Origin: an uncultured Oscillospiraceae bacterium
GTDB lineage: Bacteria > Bacillota > Clostridia > Oscillospirales > Oscillospiraceae
Assembly: GCA_944387635.1 (NCBI GenBank)
Contig: CALXFT010000020.1
Coordinates: 1-35,920, forward strand
DNA length: 35,920 nt
Direction: 5' to 3'
A model generated the notes under the pieces. The model worked only from the letters and a program-made list of their open reading frames with translations. It ran no database searches and had not been told where the DNA came from. The translations under genes and the position numbers were made by a program. Shown here one piece after another: positions 6,422 to 14,434 of the stretch. Each line of letters starts with the position of its first letter. The first letter of the stretch is position 1.

Positions 6422-8160
6422 TCAAACGACTTGCCCGGTGTATCCGGGAGTACAAATGGGCTGCTTTGCTCAGCCCGATTTGTATGATCGGCGAGGTCTA
6501 TATGGAGACATTGATCCCGCTGGTCCTGTCCAACATTGTGGACCAGGGTGTCCAGGCAGGCAACATGGGGGCTGTGGTCCGCTACGGCCTGATTCTGGTG
6601 CTGTACGCCATGATTTCCCTGGTTTTCGGTGTGGCGTCGGCCTTCTTCGCCTCTTACGCCGCCACCGGCTTTTCCCGGAACCTGCGCCATGACATGTACT
6701 ACAAGGTGCAGACCTTCGACTTCGGCAATATTGACAAGTTCTCCACCTCCAGCATCGTCACCCGGCTGACCTCAGACGTGGCCAACATTCAGATGGCCTT
6801 CCAGATGATGATCCGCATGGCCATCCGCTGCCCCATGATGCTGATTCTGGCTACCATCAACGCCTACACCATCAGTCCCGAGCTGTGCGTGATTTACTGC
6901 GTCGTGCTGCCGCTACTGTTCGCGGGACTGCTGATCCTCATGCGCTGCGTCCACCCCATCTTCGACCGGGTGTTCAAGACCTACGACAAGCTCAACAACG
7001 TGGTTCAGGAAAACGTCCACGGCATCCGGGTGGTCAAGGCCTTCGTCCGGGAGGAGCGGGAGAAGGAGAAGTTCACCTCCGTCTCCAACGAGATCTACCG
7101 GGATTTCTGTAAGGCCGAGCGCATTATGTCCTTCAATAACCCTCTGATGCAGTTCTCTGTGTACACCTGCATCCTCTTCATCTCCTATGTGGGCGCGTCC
7201 ATGGTGGTGGCCTCCGGCAACGATCCCGCCGGCCTGACCACCGGTCAGCTGACCTCCATGTTCACCTACACCGGCCAGATCCTCAATTCCCTGATGATGC
7301 TGTCCATGGTCTTCGTTATGATCACCATGAGCCGGGCGCCCATGCGCCGGACCACGGAGATCCTGGCAGAAGAGCCCCATCTGGCCAGCCCCGCCCTGCC
7401 TGTAACCGAGGTCCCCGACGGCGCCGTGGACTTTGAGGGCGTGTCCTTCCGCTACTCCGAGAAGGCTGACCGCAACGCTCTGGAGAAGATCGACCTGCAC
7501 ATCGAATCGGGCATGACCGTGGGCATCCTGGGCGGCACCGGCTCCAGTAAGTCCACTCTGGTCCAGCTGATCCCGCGGCTCTACGACGCCACCGAGGGCG
7601 TGGTCCGTGTGGGCGGCGTGGACGTGAAGGACTACGACATGGACGTCCTGCGGGAATCCGTGGCCATGGTCCTGCAGAAGAACGTGCTCTTCTCCGGCAC
7701 CATCAAGGACAACCTGCGCTGGGGCGACCCCAACGCCACCGACGAGCAGATGATCCACGCCTGCCAGCTGGCCTGCGCCGACGAATTTATCCAGGGCTTC
7801 CCGGACAAGTACGACACCTACATCGAGCAGGGCGGCAGCAACGTCTCCGGCGGCCAGAAGCAGCGGCTGTGCATTGCCCGCGCCCTGCTGAAGAAGCCCA
7901 AGATCCTGATCCTGGACGACTCCACCTCCGCCGTGGATACCCACACCGACGCCATGATCCGCAAGGCCTTCCGGGAGGAGATCCCCAACACCACCAAGAT
8001 CATCATCGCCCAGCGTGTTTCCTCCGTGGAGGACGCGGACCTGATCCTGGTTCTGGACGGCGGCAGGATCGTGGGCCAGGGCAAGCACGACGAACTGCTG
8101 AAGACCTGTGATATCTACCGCGAGGTCTATGAATCTCAAGTGAAAGGAGGGCTGGAATAA
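6418..8160 (+). CDS. ABC exporter half-transporter, degenerate-site subunit
   Basis: This 580-aa protein has six membrane helices followed by a nucleotide-binding domain and belongs to the type IV heterodimeric multidrug exporters (LmrCD / TM287-288 type). Walker A reads GGTGSSKST (about residue 372), the signature VSGGQ lies near 475, and Walker B reads LILDDSTSAVD (about 497). In Walker B the usual catalytic glutamate after the aspartate pair is replaced. The switch histidine is replaced by glutamine (IIIAQRVSS). These changes mark the subunit whose own Walker motifs form the degenerate, non-hydrolysing site, while its intact signature completes the active site of the partner. It starts in the stop codon of the MarR gene and ends one base into the partner gene. 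Export of a drug, peptide or lipid-like compound is likely; the substrate cannot be read from sequence. Confidence 0.93.
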   Translation: MIKRLARCIREYKWAALLSPICMIGEVYMETLIPLVLSNIVDQGVQAGNMGAVVRYGLILVLYAMISLVFGVASAFFASYAATGFSRNLRHDMYYKVQTFDFGNIDKFSTSSIVTRLTSDVANIQMAFQMMIRMAIRCPMMLILATINAYTISPELCVIYCVVLPLLFAGLLILMRCVHPIFDRVFKTYDKLNNVVQENVHGIRVVKAFVREEREKEKFTSVSNEIYRDFCKAERIMSFNNPLMQFSVYTCILFISYVGASMVVASGNDPAGLTTGQLTSMFTYTGQILNSLMMLSMVFVMITMSRAPMRRTTEILAEEPHLASPALPVTEVPDGAVDFEGVSFRYSEKADRNALEKIDLHIESGMTVGILGGTGSSKSTLVQLIPRLYDATEGVVRVGGVDVKDYDMDVLRESVAMVLQKNVLFSGTIKDNLRWGDPNATDEQMIHACQLACADEFIQGFPDKYDTYIEQGGSNVSGGQKQRLCIARALLKKPKILILDDSTSAVDTHTDAMIRKAFREEIPNTTKIIIAQRVSSVEDADLILVLDGGRIVGQGKHDELLKTCDIYREVYESQVKGGLE

Positions 8161-10058
8161 TGCCTCCTGTGAAAATGTCCGGCGACGGCCGCATGGCCAA
8201 GGACCCCAAGAAGACCATTTCCCGGCTGCTGTCCTATCTGGGCCAGTACAAGGCCACGCTGGTGGTCGTGGTGGTGTGCATCATTCTGGCAGCCGTGGCC
8301 CAGTCCGCCGGCTCCTCCTCTCTGGGTACTCTGGTGGACGACTACATCAACCCCATGCTGACCCAGACGGACCCGGACTTCGGTCCCCTGATCCGGTTCC
8401 TGATTATGATGGCCTGCATCTACCTCATGGGCATGGTCAGCTCCTTCCTGTATAGCTTCCTCATGGTCCGGGTGGGCCAAGGCACCCAGAAGAAGATCCG
8501 GGACGACATGTTCATCCACATGCAGACCCTGCCCATCCGCTACTTCGACACCCATCCCGCCGGCGACATCATGAGCCGCTACACCAGCGACATCGACACA
8601 CTGCGCCAGATGCTCAGCCAGTCCATTCCCCAGTGCATCTCCTCCGCGGCCACGTTGATCGTGGTGTTCATCGCCCTGGTGATCACCTCTCCCATCCTGA
8701 CGGTGGTGCTTGCCCTGACGGTCAGCGCCATCCTCTTCGTGACCAAGGTGGTGGCGGGCCGGTCCGCCCGGTTCTTCATCGGCCAGCAGAAGACCCTGGG
8801 CGCGGTCAACGGCTATGTGGAAGAGATGATCAACGGCCAGCGTGTGGTCAAGGTCTTCTGCCGGGAAGAGGCCTGCAAGCGGGAGTTTGACGAGATCAAC
8901 GAGCAGCTGCGCCGCAACGCCTTCCAGGCCGGCGCCTACTCCAACGTCATGGGTCCCGTCAACAACAACCTGGGCTATTTGCAGTACGCCATTCTGGCCA
9001 TTGTAGGCGGCCTGCTGGCCATCTACTCCGAAGGCCAGCTGCTCACCATCGGCAAGCTGATCTCCTTTTTGACCCTGTCGAGAACCTTCAACCAGCCCAT
9101 TTCCCAGATCAGCAACCAGATCAACTCCATCGTCATGGCCCTGGCCGGCGCGGAGCGGATCTTCGAGCTGCTGGACGAGGAGCCGGAGCAGGACAATGGC
9201 TACGTCAAGCTGGTCAACGCCAATATCGACGAGAACGGCGTCATCACAGAGTCCGCCGAGCGGACCGGACGCTGGGCCTGGAAGCACCCCCACAAGGCCG
9301 AGGGTACCGTCACCTACACCGAGCTCAAGGGCGATATCACCATGTTCAACGTGGACTTCGGCTACACACCGGAGAAGACCGTGCTCCACGACGTGACCCT
9401 CTACGCCAAGCCGGGCCAGAAGATCGCCTTCGTCGGCGCCACCGGCGCGGGCAAGACCACCATCACCAACCTGATCAACCGGTTCTACGACATTGCCGAC
9501 GGCAAGATCCGCTACGACAACATCAACATCAACAAGATCCGCAAGACGGACCTGCGCCGGTCCCTGGGCATGGTGCTCCAGGATACCAACCTGTTCACCG
9601 GCACGGTCATGGACAACATCCGCTACGGCAAGCTGGACGCCACCGACGAGGAGTGCATCTACGCGGCCAAGCTGGCCAACGCCCACGACTTCATCACCCG
9701 TCTGCCCCAGGGATACAACACGGTGCTCACAGGCAACGGCGGCAGACTCTCCCAGGGCCAGCGGCAGCTGCTGTCCATCGCCCGGGCCGCTGTGGCCGAT
9801 CCCCCGGTGATGATCCTGGACGAGGCCACCTCCTCCATCGACACCCGGACGGAAAAGCTGGTTCAGGACGGCATGGACGCGCTGATGAAGGGCCGGACGG
9901 TCTTCGTCATTGCCCACCGGCTCAGCACCGTGCGCAACAGCGACTGCATCATGGTTCTCGACCACGGCCGGATCATCGAGCGGGGTACCCACGACGACCT
10001 CATCGCCCAGAAGGGTACCTACTATCAGCTCTACACCGGCGCCTTTGAGCTGGAGTGA
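8160..10058 (+). CDS. ABC exporter half-transporter, catalytic-site subunit
   Basis: This 632-aa partner of the preceding half-transporter has six membrane helices, then an insertion of roughly 40 residues (around residues 340-385) between the membrane and ATPase domains, then a complete ATPase domain. Walker A is GATGAGKTT (about 426), Walker B MILDEATSSID retains the catalytic glutamate (about 551), and the switch histidine is present in IAHRLST (about 584). The signature is LSQGQ rather than LSGGQ, which in heterodimeric exporters contributes to the degenerate site. Each subunit therefore supplies what the other lacks. The ATG overlaps the TAA of the first subunit by one base (TAATG), implying coupled 1:1 synthesis. 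Confidence 0.94.
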   Translation: MPPVKMSGDGRMAKDPKKTISRLLSYLGQYKATLVVVVVCIILAAVAQSAGSSSLGTLVDDYINPMLTQTDPDFGPLIRFLIMMACIYLMGMVSSFLYSFLMVRVGQGTQKKIRDDMFIHMQTLPIRYFDTHPAGDIMSRYTSDIDTLRQMLSQSIPQCISSAATLIVVFIALVITSPILTVVLALTVSAILFVTKVVAGRSARFFIGQQKTLGAVNGYVEEMINGQRVVKVFCREEACKREFDEINEQLRRNAFQAGAYSNVMGPVNNNLGYLQYAILAIVGGLLAIYSEGQLLTIGKLISFLTLSRTFNQPISQISNQINSIVMALAGAERIFELLDEEPEQDNGYVKLVNANIDENGVITESAERTGRWAWKHPHKAEGTVTYTELKGDITMFNVDFGYTPEKTVLHDVTLYAKPGQKIAFVGATGAGKTTITNLINRFYDIADGKIRYDNININKIRKTDLRRSLGMVLQDTNLFTGTVMDNIRYGKLDATDEECIYAAKLANAHDFITRLPQGYNTVLTGNGGRLSQGQRQLLSIARAAVADPPVMILDEATSSIDTRTEKLVQDGMDALMKGRTVFVIAHRLSTVRNSDCIMVLDHGRIIERGTHDDLIAQKGTYYQLYTGAFELE

Positions 10059-10386
10059 GCCGAAATAAACACAATGCCAATGTCCCCGGCGCGGCCCCAA
10101 AGGCCCCGCCGGGGGCCTTCCTTTCTTGTTCCGCACAGAAATGCCGGCAAAGAACGCGGCCAGGGGAGGCGCTGAGCTGCGGGGAAGCTTTGCTCCCGTT
10201 TTATACCGGCGGCAAGTATGACAGCTTCCTGTACCTGCCGGTACTGCCCCAGGGCAAGTGAGGGAGAGGAAAGGCGCCGGGCAATGTGTCGCCGCGGGCG
10301 TTTTTCGGATCACCGGGGAAACGCTCCCAGACTTAACCGCAAGCGCGGCAAGATCAAAAAGGGAACCGGGCCTGCCCGGTTTGGCC
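10059..10386. other. Intergenic region after the ABC operon
   Basis: No convincing gene was found. It contains a GC-rich hairpin at 10084-10114 (CCCCGGC ... GCCGGGG with CGGCC/GGCC inside, followed by CCTTCCTTTCTT) that may end the ABC operon. It also holds the first copy of an 89-bp dispersed repeat (10108-10196) and a second hairpin ACCGGGC/GCCCGGT at about 10366-10381. Confidence 0.5.
10108..10196 (+). repeat. Dispersed 89-bp repeat, copy 1
   Basis: Starts GCCGGGGGCCTTCCTTTCTT and matches 21824-21912 in the same orientation with 5 differences in 89 bases and no gap. It carries no plausible gene; the word GAAATGCCRGCAAAGAACGC lies at its centre. Confidence 0.8.
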
Positions 10387-10421
10387 GGCCCCCGGCGGGA
10401 AGTTTCCCGCCGGGGGCCTTT
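10387..10421 (+). terminator. Strong hairpin ahead of yabP
   Basis: A perfect 15-bp stem GGCCCCCGGCGGGAA / TTCCCGCCGGGGGCC with a 2-base loop is followed by only TTT. It probably separates the ABC operon from the sporulation cluster. Confidence 0.65.
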
Positions 10422-10425
10422 ACGC

Positions 10426-10454
10426 GCATATTTTCCGGTCCGGGGCCATAGGCT
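10426..10454 (+). promoter_or_regulatory. Possible sigma-E-type sporulation promoter for yabP
   Basis: GCATATT (10426-10432), 14-bp spacer, CATAGGCT (10447-10454) resembles the mother-cell sigma-E consensus (about GNATATT - 14 - CATACANT). It lies 24 bp before the yabP start. In Bacillus subtilis yabP and yabQ are sigma-E controlled, which fits; no housekeeping promoter is visible here. Confidence 0.45.
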
Positions 10455-10477
10455 GTCCCATGGGAGGAGGGATGGCC

Positions 10478-10741
10478 ATGGAAGAGCAGCGGCTGCCCCA
10501 TAAGATGCAGCTGAACGAACGCAGGGAACTGACCATGACCGGGGTCACGGAGGTGGTCAGCTTCGACGAAAGCGCGGTGGTCCTGCGCACGTCCCTGGGA
10601 TCTCTGCTGATCCAGGGCAAGCAATTGCAGCTGAAGACCCTGTCCCTGGACGGAGGGCAGGTGGCCGTGGAGGGGACCGTGTCCGCTCTGGTCTATGAGG
10701 AGCCCCGGCAGACTGGATTCTGGCGGCGGCTGCTGGGATGA
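10478..10741 (+). CDS. yabP: Sporulation protein YabP
   Basis: This 87-aa protein has the YabP/YqfC beta-rich fold. It starts MEEQRLPHKMQLNERRELTM and includes ITGV-like TGVTEVVSFDE, LRTSLGSLLIQGKQL and LSLDGGQVAVEGTVSALVY. In B. subtilis YabP is needed for proper spore coat/cortex formation and acts in the mother cell. I chose ATG 10478 because it is six bases behind GGAGGAGGG; two earlier in-frame ATGs (10460, 10472) overlap that site. The stop overlaps the next start (ATGA). The order yabP-yabQ-divIC-S1 protein is the same as in Bacillus. Confidence 0.93.
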   Translation: MEEQRLPHKMQLNERRELTMTGVTEVVSFDESAVVLRTSLGSLLIQGKQLQLKTLSLDGGQVAVEGTVSALVYEEPRQTGFWRRLLG

Positions 10742-11400
10742 GCGTGGGCCGGCGGCTGGCCTGGGGCCTGGTCCTGGGGGGCGTTCTGGGCATGCTGTAC
10801 GCCTTTCTGCGGCCCTTGGGGCGCAAACACCCGGCGCTGGCGGACGGCCTGTTCCTGTTGGGAGCGGCCTGGGTCTGGCTCTGGCAGGGCTTCGGCGTCT
10901 GCGGCGGGGACCTGCGGCTGGGCTACTATATCGGAGTGCCTGTGGGGGCGCTGATCTGGTATCGGGCCGCGGGGGCGCCTTTGCTGCCTGTATTTTCCAG
11001 TATCTGGGAATTTTTTCGGACCATTCTGCGAATTTCGGCTCTGCCCGGAAAATTTTTTCATCAATTTTTGAAAAATCTCTTTGCATCCTGGAGAAAATGG
11101 GTTACAATAAGAGGGACACTTTTTTTGCGGAAGCATCGAGGAATTCTCAATGGAAAAAAATCAGGCAGCACAGGCAAAACAGGCCCAGGCCGTCCAGCCC
11201 CGCAAGCCGGTGAAGGTGGTGTTCCGCTCCGGCTCCCGGACGCTGAAGATCGCGGCCGGCCTGCTTATCGTATTCTCTATGGCGGCGCTGACCGCCCTGC
11301 AGTGGGTCCACAACGGCATCCAGGAGCAGACCAGGGAGCTGGGCCGGGAGGCCGCGGCGGTGGAGTACGCCAACGAAGAGCTGGAGACAAAGAAGAATAA
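10738..11400 (+). CDS. yabQ: Spore cortex biosynthesis protein YabQ, 3' end overlaps divIC
   Basis: The N-terminal 135 or so residues are a typical YabQ: membrane helices in [34 protein letters not shown] and YIGVPVGALIWY, then a basic region FFHQFLKNLFASWRKW. YabQ is a mother-cell membrane protein needed for spore cortex synthesis. The frame does not stop where the family normally does but runs 251 bp into divIC, to 11400, with a Gly/Pro/Arg-rich tail that looks like the wrong frame of divIC. Either the tail is a real long overlap, or a stop has been lost. The A7 run in the divIC start region (11154-11160) is also a plausible slippage or sequencing-error site. ATG 10738 overlaps the yabP stop. 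Confidence 0.82.
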   Translation: MSVGRRLAWGLVLGGVLGMLYAFLRPLGRKHPALADGLFLLGAAWVWLWQGFGVCGGDLRLGYYIGVPVGALIWYRAAGAPLLPVFSSIWEFFRTILRISALPGKFFHQFLKNLFASWRKWVTIRGTLFLRKHRGILNGKKSGSTGKTGPGRPAPQAGEGGVPLRLPDAEDRGRPAYRILYGGADRPAVGPQRHPGADQGAGPGGRGGGVRQRRAGDKEE

Positions 11401-11491
11401 CGTGGGCACCGTCCAGGGCATCGCCCAGATTGCCCGGGATGAGCTGGGACTGGTGGACCCCGACACCATGTTCATCGATCCGGAAGGATAG
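11150..11491 (+). CDS. divIC: Septum formation initiator DivIC/FtsB-like
   Basis: This 113-aa bitopic division protein has a short basic cytoplasmic N-terminus (about 38 residues, QAVQPRKPVKVVFRSGSR). One membrane helix follows (LKIAAGLLIVFSMAALTAL, about 41-60), and then an extracellular coiled coil (EQTRELGREAAAVEYANEEL) and the conserved end IAQIARDELGLVDPDTMFI. DivIC joins FtsL and DivIB in the divisome and controls septal peptidoglycan synthesis. ATG 11150 follows GAGGAA. Its position after yabQ is as in Bacillus. The first 251 bp also lie within the open frame of yabQ. Confidence 0.92.
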   Translation: MEKNQAAQAKQAQAVQPRKPVKVVFRSGSRTLKIAAGLLIVFSMAALTALQWVHNGIQEQTRELGREAAAVEYANEELETKKNNVGTVQGIAQIARDELGLVDPDTMFIDPEG

Positions 11492-11554
11492 GGCAGATAA
11501 AATCGTCATTCTGGCATAGACTTGCCAAATTATTATGGAGGAAGCAAAATACAT

Positions 11555-12037
11555 ATGGAGTTAACCGTAGGAACCGTTATGGAGGGCAAAGTCAAATCCA
11601 TCACCAACTTCGGCGCATTCATCTCTCTGCCGGATAACAAGACCGGCATGGTGCATATTTCCGAAGTTGCCAACGCGTACGTCAACGACATTCGCCAGCA
11701 TCTGACTGAGGGGCAGGATGTAAAGGTCATGGTCATCGGCCTGGACAACAACAAGATCAACCTTTCCATCAAGCGTCTGGAGCCTCGCGCGCCCCGGGAC
11801 AACGGCGGCCGGTCCAACCACCGCGCCGGCGGTCAGCGTCGGGATGGCGGCAGCGCCCCAGGCCGGGAACAGAGCTATGGCCGCTCCCAGCGGGCGCCCA
11901 TTCAGCCTGCGGCCCCGAAGACCGCGGATCAGCTCTTCGAAGAGAAGCTGAAGGCCTTCATGACGGAATCGGACAGCAAGCTCTCCTCCATCAAGGCATA
12001 CTCGGACCATCGGGGAAGAAGCAGAAGAAGAGGATAA
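11555..12037 (+). CDS. yabR: S1 RNA-binding domain protein, YabR-like
   Basis: This 160-aa protein has one S1 domain at residues 1-72 (VGTVMEGKVKSITNFGAFIS, then GMVHISEVANAYV and NLSIKRLEP). After it comes a disordered Arg/Gly/Gln-rich linker (about 75-125) and a short helical end (ADQLFEEKLKAFMTESDSKL) finishing in RGRSRRRG. Single-S1 proteins at this locus (YabR in Bacillus) bind RNA or ribosomes; the exact role is uncertain. ATG 11555 follows GGAGGAAG; the open frame reaches back to a TTG at 11522, which lacks a ribosome binding site. The gene is 63 bp after divIC. Confidence 0.9.
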   Translation: MELTVGTVMEGKVKSITNFGAFISLPDNKTGMVHISEVANAYVNDIRQHLTEGQDVKVMVIGLDNNKINLSIKRLEPRAPRDNGGRSNHRAGGQRRDGGSAPGREQSYGRSQRAPIQPAAPKTADQLFEEKLKAFMTESDSKLSSIKAYSDHRGRSRRRG

Positions 12038-12090
12038 GGTGACAGCGGGCTGCGGCGCGGCCCGTGTTTCCCTGTCAGGAGGAACGGATC

Positions 12091-12789
12091 ATGGGCAATG
12101 TGGTGATCACCGGCGGCTCCCGGGGCATTGGGGCCGCCGCCGTGCGGCTGTTTGTCGGCCAAGGGGACCGGGTCTGGTTCCTGTATGAGAAAAACCATCC
12201 GGCGGCGATGGCCCTTGCCCGGGAGACCGGGGCCTTAGCCATCTGCTGCGACGTGTCCCAGGGGGACCAGGTCCGGGAGGCCTTCGCCGCCATCGGCGAT
12301 GTGGACACCCTGATCTGCTGCGCGGGCATCGCCCACTACGGGCTTCTGCGGGACCTGGATGAGCGGCAGTGGGACCGGCTCTTTGACGTCAACGTCAAGG
12401 GCGTCTACCACTGCGTCAACGCCGCCATGCCCGCCTTCCTGCGCAAGCACGCGGGCTCGGTCATTACGGTCTCCAGCATGTGGGGCCAGGTGGGGGCCTC
12501 CTGCGAGGCGGCCTATTCCGCCGCCAAGGGCGCGGTGATCGCCCTGACCAAGGCTCTGGCCAAGGAGCTGGGACCCAGCGGCATCCGGGTCAACTGCGTC
12601 TGTCCGGGGGTGATCCTGACGGACATGTGCGCCCAGGTCTCCGAGGAAACTCTGGCGGCCCTGGCAGAGGAGACCCCTCTGGGGCGCAACGGCCGGGCTG
12701 AGGACGTGGCCCAGGCCTTTGCCTATCTGGCCAAGGCGGATTTCGTCACCGGGCAGATTCTGCCGGTGAACGGCGGTCTGGTGATCTGA
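12091..12789 (+). CDS. Short-chain dehydrogenase/reductase (FabG-like)
   Basis: This 232-aa SDR has the Rossmann cofactor loop ITGGSRGIG (residues 5-13), a CCAGIAHYG variant of the NAG motif, the catalytic serine in VSSMWGQVG and the YSAAK catalytic pair. The family end VTGQILPVNGGLVI is present. It is an NAD(P)H-dependent oxidoreductase of the classical FabG type. The position away from fatty-acid genes means that a fatty-acid role should not be assumed. ATG 12091 follows AGGAGGAACGGATC. It lies between the S1 protein and rpiB on the same strand without a visible terminator. Confidence 0.9.
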   Translation: MGNVVITGGSRGIGAAAVRLFVGQGDRVWFLYEKNHPAAMALARETGALAICCDVSQGDQVREAFAAIGDVDTLICCAGIAHYGLLRDLDERQWDRLFDVNVKGVYHCVNAAMPAFLRKHAGSVITVSSMWGQVGASCEAAYSAAKGAVIALTKALAKELGPSGIRVNCVCPGVILTDMCAQVSEETLAALAEETPLGRNGRAEDVAQAFAYLAKADFVTGQILPVNGGLVI

Positions 12790-12834
12790 CCGAAGAACAG
12801 CGCTGTTTTCAAAATTACAAAGGAGATGCGGACT

Positions 12835-13293
12835 ATGAACATTGCCATCGGATGCGACCATGGGGCTCTGGATCTGAAGAACAAGGTGAAGGCCCATCTG
12901 GAGAAGCGGGGATATCAGGTGACGGACTTCGGCGCCTACACGGCGGGCAGCTGCGACTACCCGGACTTCGCCCGGGCGGCCGCCGAAGCGGTGGCGGCGG
13001 GACAGTGCGGGAAGGGCATCGTCCTGTGCACCACGGGCATCGGGGTGTCCATCACCGCCAACAAGGTCCCCGGGATTCGCTGCGCCCTGCTCAGCGACCC
13101 CATGTCCGCCCGGTTGACCCGGCTGCACAACGACACCAATATGATGGCCCTGGGCGCGGGGGTGGTGGGGGACAACCTGGCCCTGGAGATCGTGGACACC
13201 TGGCTGGACACGGAATTCTCCGGCGAGGAACGCCACCGGCGGCGGGTGGAGAAGATCATGGCCGTGGAGGCAGCCTACAGCCGCCAGGGCTGA
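12835..13293 (+). CDS. rpiB: Ribose-5-phosphate isomerase B
   Basis: This 152-aa LacA/RpiB-type isomerase interconverts ribose 5-phosphate and ribulose 5-phosphate in the pentose phosphate pathway. Visible signatures are IAIGCDHGALDLK at the N-terminus, the catalytic cysteine Cys65 in IVLCTTGIGVSITANK, and the sugar-phosphate-binding TRLHNDTNMMALGAGVVG. Closely related allose-6-phosphate or sugar-phosphate isomerases cannot be excluded. ATG 12835 follows AAAGGAGATG; an in-frame ATG at 12826 lies in the ribosome binding site. A strong terminator follows. Confidence 0.95.
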   Translation: MNIAIGCDHGALDLKNKVKAHLEKRGYQVTDFGAYTAGSCDYPDFARAAAEAVAAGQCGKGIVLCTTGIGVSITANKVPGIRCALLSDPMSARLTRLHNDTNMMALGAGVVGDNLALEIVDTWLDTEFSGEERHRRRVEKIMAVEAAYSRQG

Positions 13294-13310
13294 GGCGAAA
13301 GAAAAATCAG

Positions 13311-13345
13311 GAGGCAGACGGCCATGGGGCTGTCTGCCTCTTTTT
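13311..13345 (+). terminator. Terminator after rpiB
   Basis: The stem GAGGCAGACGGCC / GGCTGTCTGCCTC has one mismatch and a 4-base loop, and is followed by TTTTT. Confidence 0.93.
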
Positions 13346-13383
13346 CGTCTCCGGGCGGGGGCCGTGCCTGGGGAAGCGCAGGC

Positions 13384-14310
13384 CTATTCCAGCAGCCCCA
13401 GGGCGGCGGTGACCAGGATGCCCAGATTGTCCCGGTAGATCTGGTCGAACTGGTCTATGGGCAGGGGGTTGACGCCGGAGCCGGCTTCGATGGTGTAGCC
13501 CGGACGGCGGAAATACTGGATGAACCAGTCCTTGTACCCGGCGAAGGAGGAGCTGTAGGCCGGGTCCGCCAGGGTGTAGCCGCTGAGCCGGGCAAATTCC
13601 TCCCCCAGCTCCCTGGCCCCCGGGACTTCATAGTCCTGGAACTGCCAGTAGATCTGCTGGCCCTGGGTGTGATAGGCCAGGATCAGGGTCGGGTCCACGC
13701 CCTCGGTGTAGCGGGCCAGGGCGATGGTCTCCCGCTGGTTCAGCGGCGCCCGGCCCACATAGTCCCGGGGGCCGGGCTGACGGTAGCCCTGGGAGAACTT
13801 GATTTCACGGGCCTGGAGCCAGGCGGCGGGGTATTGCAGATTCAGGTCCACACCCAGCAGGTTGGCCTTCCAGCCGTCTGGGAAGGGAATCTGGGGGTAG
13901 TTGTCGGCCATGGTCCGGGCAGCCTCGTATTCCAGCGTCCCGACCTCGATATCCCCCGTCACCAGATCCACCCCGTCGGGGTTCACCATGGGCACCAGGT
14001 GAATGGTGGCGGCGTTCAGAATATTCCGGGCCTCCACGCCGTAAAGCCGGTCCCGGCCGGCGAAGGCCTGAGCCAGGTCCTCGGCAAATTTCAGCAGCAA
14101 TGTGGCGGTGATCCACTCGTTGGCATGGTGGGCGGCGGTGTAGAGAACCTGCCGCTCCCCCTGGCCCAGGGTCATCACCTGAACCGGCCGGCCGTAGGCG
14201 GTGGTGGTCAGAATCTCCTCCGTCAGGAAGGGATAGCGGCCGGTCAGCCGCCGGATGGTCTCCCGGCACAGACTGCTGGTCATGGGTACGTCCGTTGGCA
14301 CCATAGACAA
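13384..14310 (-). CDS. M14-family zinc carboxypeptidase
   Basis: This 308-aa protein of the carboxypeptidase A fold has zinc ligands His62 and Glu65 in AAHHANEW, the third ligand in LAYHTQGQQIYW and the catalytic glutamate in YTIEAGSG. NPDGVDLV and DLNLQYP are also family segments. It resembles gamma-D-glutamyl-L-diamino acid endopeptidases, which cut peptidoglycan stem peptides, but has no LysM domain and no clear signal peptide, so a role inside the sporangium or on recycled muropeptides is an inference. The start is probably TTG 14310, eight bases behind GTGAGG; ATG 14304 is spaced too far. It is downstream of mgtE on the same strand, separated by a terminator. Confidence 0.88.
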   Translation of the reverse strand: MSMVPTDVPMTSSLCRETIRRLTGRYPFLTEEILTTTAYGRPVQVMTLGQGERQVLYTAAHHANEWITATLLLKFAEDLAQAFAGRDRLYGVEARNILNAATIHLVPMVNPDGVDLVTGDIEVGTLEYEAARTMADNYPQIPFPDGWKANLLGVDLNLQYPAAWLQAREIKFSQGYRQPGPRDYVGRAPLNQRETIALARYTEGVDPTLILAYHTQGQQIYWQFQDYEVPGARELGEEFARLSGYTLADPAYSSSFAGYKDWFIQYFRRPGYTIEAGSGVNPLPIDQFDQIYRDNLGILVTAALGLLE

Positions 14311-14391
14311 AATATCACCTCACGGAAGAATATGCGCCCGGAGGGAGAACATGCGCTCCGTTTCTCCCGTGGGGCGTGCCGCCGAAAAGAA

Positions 14392-14426
14392 ACACCGGGA
14401 AGCGGAGCGGTTCCGTTTCCCGGTGT
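14392..14426 (-). terminator. Terminator after mgtE
   Basis: On the minus strand the stem ACACCGGGAA-A-CGGA / TCCG-C-TTCCCGGTGT is followed by TTCTTTTC. It lies 9 bp after the mgtE stop. Confidence 0.88.
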
Positions 14427-14434
14427 ATTTTCGC

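Noticed and set aside
8136-10313. 725-codon minus-strand frame opposite the second ABC subunit
   Set aside because: It is a shadow created by high GC at third positions, composed of His/Gly/Val-rich sequence without domains or start signals; the plus-strand ABC gene is certain.
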